A stretch of DNA of 23,731 nt, taken from positions 1-23,731 of the IMG/VR virus record IMGVR_UViG_3300000117_000255; one strand, written 5' to 3'. Positions 20,366 through 23,731 of this stretch are shown piece after piece. How positions within the stretch are numbered: the first letter of the stretch is position 1; the number at the start of each line of letters is the position of its first letter. The position numbers were made by a program, and so were the translations under genes. The notes beneath the pieces are model-generated. The model had not been told where the DNA came from. It searched no databases and saw only the letters and a list, made by a program, of their open reading frames with translations. The stretch comes from a virus.

Positions 20366-22483
20366 TTATCTTCCACCTGTTAATCTTCTAGCACTTCTGC
20401 TTCCAGTTGTTCTTGTAGGTGTAAATGGTTGTGGTCCTCTTCCAGTAGGCTTAGTTTTTGCTACTTTCACTGGTTTGTTTTGATTGTATTTAACCGTTAC
20501 TCTCTTTGGTTCAGGCTTTTTACTTGTTGTCTTTATTACCGCAGGCTTTGGCTGGTCTTGTGTTTTGTTGTATGCGTTTGCAAATATGTTTACCATATCT
20601 TTTTGGGCTTGTTCTTTTTCTGCTTTTGATACTTCATTAAATAAATTGCTTCCAAGACCTATTGCCTCAAGCATTAACTCGTTACCATCTGGTGCATTCA
20701 TAGCCTCAGTTCTAGCTGCTATTTCCTGTGCTGTATTTGCATCTATACCAGCACTAGGAGAACCACTAAATACAGACTCAACAGAAGCTGCCTCTTTGAA
20801 TCCACCACCATCTCCATAGTTTCTCATATAGCCACTAAAATCTGCTGTCGGGTTGTTAATTTGGGTGTTGTACCTTTGCTTATCTAACGCGGCTTGGTTA
20901 GCGTCAGCTTCTGCACGTTGTATTTCAAACTGGTTAGGAGAACCTACAGTGTTAATAACATTCTCATCAAACAAGTTTCTTACTTGTGATGTTTTATCTG
21001 CAAATGATTTGACTTGATTTCCCATAGCCTCCATCTCCGCTATAGTAGAATCACTTGTTGGCTGGTATGCTGGACCACCTTCTACCCATTTCTGGAAAAA
21101 ACTTTTGTCTTGCTCTCCAGTAGGATTGAATCTAAAATCTCTTGTGTCTATATTGCTAGCTGCATCTCTAGCTGCTTGTTGTAGTGGTGTTAATCCTTGT
21201 TCTGGAAGAGTGTTAAATTCTGGTATTGGTAATCCAGTTTGAGGATTTACTCTTCCTTGCATCATACCCATTTGAATAGCTGTAGTATCATCCATAGTCG
21301 TACCACGTTGTGACTCACGCATACCTCTTTCTATTGCATCGGTATCATCCATAGTCGTACCACGCTGTGAAGTAATCATACCTCGTTCTATATCAGCAGT
21401 ATCATCCATAGCCATACTAGGAAGTTTTCCAACATTCTTATTTAATTCATTTTCACCGCCTCTAGGGTCACTTGAGTCAAGTTGATTCATTAGCTGATTG
21501 TCCATCATAAGAGACTGGTTCAGCATATCTTGATACTCTTTGTCACTAGCAGTCATATTCTGAGTCAATCCAGTGTTATCCCCAGGACTAGGAAATGTAG
21601 TGCTAGGAGGAGGATTGTTTGGTCCAAAGATTCCCATCTCATCTATAGTCTGCTGATAAGTTAGGTTAGTAGGCAAACTACCACCAACAAATCCAGGCAT
21701 ACTGACATCAGCACTCACTTCTATCTGAGGCAGGTCACTAGGCAGTTGAACTGGGTTCATATTGATAGCACCATCTGCTGGACCTACTGGTTCTGAAACT
21801 ACTGGCTGTGCCACAGGTGCAAACTGCCCTTCATAATACGGATTAGCTATGTCTGTTGGGCTACCAAATACACTATAGTCAGCACCACCAGTTCTTAGAC
21901 CTTGTCCATATGTATACTCATCAACCCCGCCAGGTCCAGTGTAATTAAACAAAGATGAATCGTAGTAAGCTGAGAGATCAGGTGCATATATGTTGCCAGT
22001 CTGTGGTCTTCTTGTTAGGTCTTGTGATACAAGAACTTGTGGTATAGGAGCTGGTCCGCTAGGTTGAGCCCTGCCTCCTCCAGTAGTGTTTACTGGCGAT
22101 GGTGTTCTGTTTGGTTCTGATGGAGTTGTGTTAGGAGGTATAGGATTAAAGCTCCAGTCTGGACCTCTTGAGCCACCATATGCTTCATACTCATAGTTTG
22201 CTTGCATATCATCTGCTGGTATGTCATATGTCAAGTCTAATTTATCATTCATCCAGCTACTATCATCAAAAAGATTTGGACTTGTAGTTGTTGCTACAGG
22301 TATAAATTCGTTAATGTTTGGAGATAATGCCATTGTAGGCACGTCACCATTATAGTATTGGTCATTAACACCAGACGCAGTCTCATAATTTGTTGCTGCA
22401 TTGGCAACACCGCCTCCTGCCAAAATTTGACCATAAGATTTTCCAGGGTTTGCTGGGTCAAACGCATATCTACTTGAAGCCAT
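20366..22483 (-). CDS. Putative virion protein with tandem repeats and basic tail
   Basis: The 705-residue product is rich in Pro, Asn, Thr, Ser and Gly, suggesting long disordered linkers (about 100-160 and 270-340). Residues about 355-415 contain tandem 19-residue units based on MDDTxAIERGMxxSQRGTT, encoded by 57-base repeats. The last 60 residues are strongly basic and Pro-rich (KKPEPKRVTVKYN, then RTTGSRSARRLTGGR), as if to contact DNA. No enzyme motif is visible. Position among late genes and this make-up suggest a structural or internal virion protein. AGGAG lies six bases before the ATG, ten bases after the upstream gene. Confidence 0.6.
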   Translation of the reverse strand: MASSRYAFDPANPGKSYGQILAGGGVANAATNYETASGVNDQYYNGDVPTMALSPNINEFIPVATTTSPNLFDDSSWMNDKLDLTYDIPADDMQANYEYEAYGGSRGPDWSFNPIPPNTTPSEPNRTPSPVNTTGGGRAQPSGPAPIPQVLVSQDLTRRPQTGNIYAPDLSAYYDSSLFNYTGPGGVDEYTYGQGLRTGGADYSVFGSPTDIANPYYEGQFAPVAQPVVSEPVGPADGAINMNPVQLPSDLPQIEVSADVSMPGFVGGSLPTNLTYQQTIDEMGIFGPNNPPPSTTFPSPGDNTGLTQNMTASDKEYQDMLNQSLMMDNQLMNQLDSSDPRGGENELNKNVGKLPSMAMDDTADIERGMITSQRGTTMDDTDAIERGMRESQRGTTMDDTTAIQMGMMQGRVNPQTGLPIPEFNTLPEQGLTPLQQAARDAASNIDTRDFRFNPTGEQDKSFFQKWVEGGPAYQPTSDSTIAEMEAMGNQVKSFADKTSQVRNLFDENVINTVGSPNQFEIQRAEADANQAALDKQRYNTQINNPTADFSGYMRNYGDGGGFKEAASVESVFSGSPSAGIDANTAQEIAARTEAMNAPDGNELMLEAIGLGSNLFNEVSKAEKEQAQKDMVNIFANAYNKTQDQPKPAVIKTTSKKPEPKRVTVKYNQNKPVKVAKTKPTGRGPQPFTPTRTTGSRSARRLTGGR
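21285..21417 (-). repeat. 57-base in-frame tandem repeats
   Basis: Two full 57-base copies (21285-21341 and 21342-21398) and a partial third (21399-21417) lie in the 705-residue gene; on the plus strand each begins GTATCATCCATAG. A more diverged copy precedes 21285. The first 19-24 bases of each unit are nearly identical, while the remainder has diverged. They code for 19-residue protein units, so changes in copy number keep the frame. Confidence 0.85.
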
Positions 22484-22492
22484 CTGTATCTC

Positions 22493-23290
22493 CTATCGTA
22501 AAAGTGAATATGCTTGTGCAACACCGCCTAAGTTACTCATAAGACTGGCTCCAGGTGTCGTTCCTATTGTCTGACCAGCATTTCCTACCAGTGGACTAAA
22601 CCCTGTGATACCAGCTTGGAATTTAGCTAGCTTATCGTATGGTAAGTTCTGCTCAAATTGTTGTTGTGACATAGCATCATTAATTAATGCTTGTTCTCTG
22701 GCTTGTTGCTGACCACCAGAAGCTCCTAATGCACTGTATGGACTAAAGCCAGCACTCATAAGACCACCAGTCATACCTAATGTAGCTCTCTGGTTTGCTA
22801 ATCCTTGACCATATGCATCGCTGTATATCTGTGCCGCTGCTTGATTAGCTGAGTCTGCGGCACCAGCAATTGCATTGCCTTCTGCAATACCTTGCCTACC
22901 ACCACCATATCCTCCAGACATAATTGCACCGCCTCTTATGTCAGCTAAATTTCCTTGCACACCAGCCATAGCTCTGTCTGCTGCAGCCTGTGCCATATTA
23001 TTTACATATGGATTGTTGGCTACATCTAACATACTAGGGTCAACACCTCTTTGGTATGCACTTATGGCTGGGTTCATAATGCTTGGTGCACCTTGCACAG
23101 CAAAATCTCTTATGCCTTGCTGTGCTGTCAGTTGGTCTGGTGTGAATCCAGCCTGTGTCTGACCACTGTAATACTCTGGTGTGTATTCATTATATAATTT
23201 AGCAGACTCCTCGAATCCACCCTTCATATATGGAATGGCTACATCCCACGGGTCTCTGTCGACTGTTTCTGTATCTGGACTCTTTGACAT
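22493..23290 (-). CDS. Gly/Ala/Gln-rich putative internal virion protein
   Basis: This 265-residue protein starts with an acidic-polar head containing PWDVAIPYMKGGFEESAKLY, then becomes rich in Ala, Gly and Gln (about 95-220) with the Gly-rich loop GGAIMSGGYGGGRQGIAEG near 119-137. Similar low-complexity Ala/Gly proteins occur in late operons of podoviruses next to ejection proteins; I infer a minor virion or DNA-transfer role. The segment QIYSDAYGQGLANQRATLGM is typical of that group. AAAGGAG precedes the ATG, which overlaps the previous stop by one base (TAATG). Confidence 0.6.
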   Translation of the reverse strand: MSKSPDTETVDRDPWDVAIPYMKGGFEESAKLYNEYTPEYYSGQTQAGFTPDQLTAQQGIRDFAVQGAPSIMNPAISAYQRGVDPSMLDVANNPYVNNMAQAAADRAMAGVQGNLADIRGGAIMSGGYGGGRQGIAEGNAIAGAADSANQAAAQIYSDAYGQGLANQRATLGMTGGLMSAGFSPYSALGASGGQQQAREQALINDAMSQQQFEQNLPYDKLAKFQAGITGFSPLVGNAGQTIGTTPGASLMSNLGGVAQAYSLLR

Positions 23291-23697
23291 TATCTTATCT
23301 CCTTTGCGAATAGTCTTGTTACTTCTTTATAATCTATATCTTTGAGCATCTTTCCCCAGCCTTTACGACCAAATAGTTCTACATACTCGCAGTTATTTTC
23401 TTTTCCAAATGCGTTTAAGAGTGCATCTGCTTCATCTCTCCATTCCTGGAACTCATCGCCACCTAATAATATGACTATGAGCAAATTCTTTTGTGGGTAT
23501 TTTGCTATCTTTGTAACAAAAGCACCCTTAGTTTCTTTTCCGAGTTTTACCCAGAGCTGCATATTCTTTGATATACAAGCGTTCTTTATGTCAGTAATAC
23601 TATACTCGCCTAAACTATATTCGAGGGCTGCAATCAAGTATTCTTCAACGAGAGGCCACCAAGCCTCTACACTCTCTCCCTTAATCCCTTCAATCAT
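23290..23697 (-). CDS. GNAT-like/late-region phage protein
   Basis: The 135-residue product resembles a small phage protein family that appears distantly GNAT-like: an N-terminal helix pair (VEAWWPLVEEYLIAALEY), a strand with MQLWVKLGKE, a central strand LLIVILLGGDEF, and the C-terminal CEYVELFGRKGWGKML. The GRKGW box is the most characteristic part. Acetyltransferase activity is not shown by any catalytic residue I can point to. In T7-like phages a small protein with such a fold lies among the internal virion genes, consistent with this position. The start at 23697 has only a weak ribosome site; similar proteins begin at the same place before the helix. Confidence 0.5.
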   Translation of the reverse strand: MIEGIKGESVEAWWPLVEEYLIAALEYSLGEYSITDIKNACISKNMQLWVKLGKETKGAFVTKIAKYPQKNLLIVILLGGDEFQEWRDEADALLNAFGKENNCEYVELFGRKGWGKMLKDIDYKEVTRLFAKEIR

Positions 23698-23731
23698 TGA
23701 CTCACTTGTAATATATTTATAGTTGAACTAG

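Noticed and set aside
16289-20819. Many plus-strand frames opposite the late genes
   Set aside because: They are antisense to long minus-strand genes, rich in Ser, Leu and Cys as expected for shadow frames, and have no ribosome sites.
21285-21417. CRISPR array
   Set aside because: The repeats are head-to-tail without spacers, keep reading frame in a gene, and code for similar 19-residue units.
1-23731. Window as a complete circular genome
   Set aside because: Joining the two ends would stop the large terminase after about 251 residues, and portal, capsid and tail genes are missing; sequence must be absent between right edge and left edge.

Overview
The window reads as part of a tailed double-stranded DNA phage genome, most likely a short-tailed (podovirus-type) phage of a marine bacterium. 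A+T-rich DNA, T7-like replication proteins, a vitamin B12-dependent ribonucleotide reductase, a GP88-family protein and a C5 cytosine methyltransferase support a phage; the marine host is inference. No integrase, RNA polymerase, tRNA, CRISPR or transposase is visible, so host sigma70-type promoters probably drive transcription.

Layout. Positions 1-1334 (minus strand) hold the start of the large terminase gene, cut by the window edge, and the small terminase gene. Positions 1335-1875 are a divergent control region with one good promoter facing each way and a pair of inverted repeats between them. From 1876 to 15351 every gene is on the plus strand: an early stretch of small accessory genes, a GP88 protein and a methyltransferase (1876-6421), then single-strand DNA-binding protein, primase-helicase, family A DNA polymerase, Cas4/RecB-type exonuclease, class II ribonucleotide reductase, small membrane proteins that may be lysis genes, a DUF3310 protein, a RusA-type resolvase and a second nuclease. 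From 15335 to 23697 the minus strand carries a ParB-like protein and five genes that look like virion or internal (ejection) proteins. If the genome is circularly permuted, the late operon runs leftward from the terminase genes, through portal, capsid and tail genes outside this window, and re-enters at the right edge.

The replication genes form a plausible working set: SSB and primase-helicase both end in acidic tails finishing in Asp-Phe, the T7 arrangement for docking the polymerase; the reductase supplies deoxynucleotides; the nucleases serve host DNA breakdown, recombination and resolution of branched DNA before packaging. Many start codons overlap the previous stop, implying coupled translation.

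Two unexpected signals stand out. First, word usage: I find no CATG on reading the whole window, only 14 GATC, and all 14 GATC lie inside the heptamer CCTGATC; conversely every CCTGAT is followed by C. Second, two intergenic RNA hairpins (3291-3342 and 4320-4381) share flanks, begin with the stop codon of the upstream gene, end at the ribosome-binding site of the next gene, and keep base-pairing while their sequences differ, which points to a selected RNA structure. A third strongly structured non-coding leader lies at 6444-6600. All counts were made by eye and should be recomputed.
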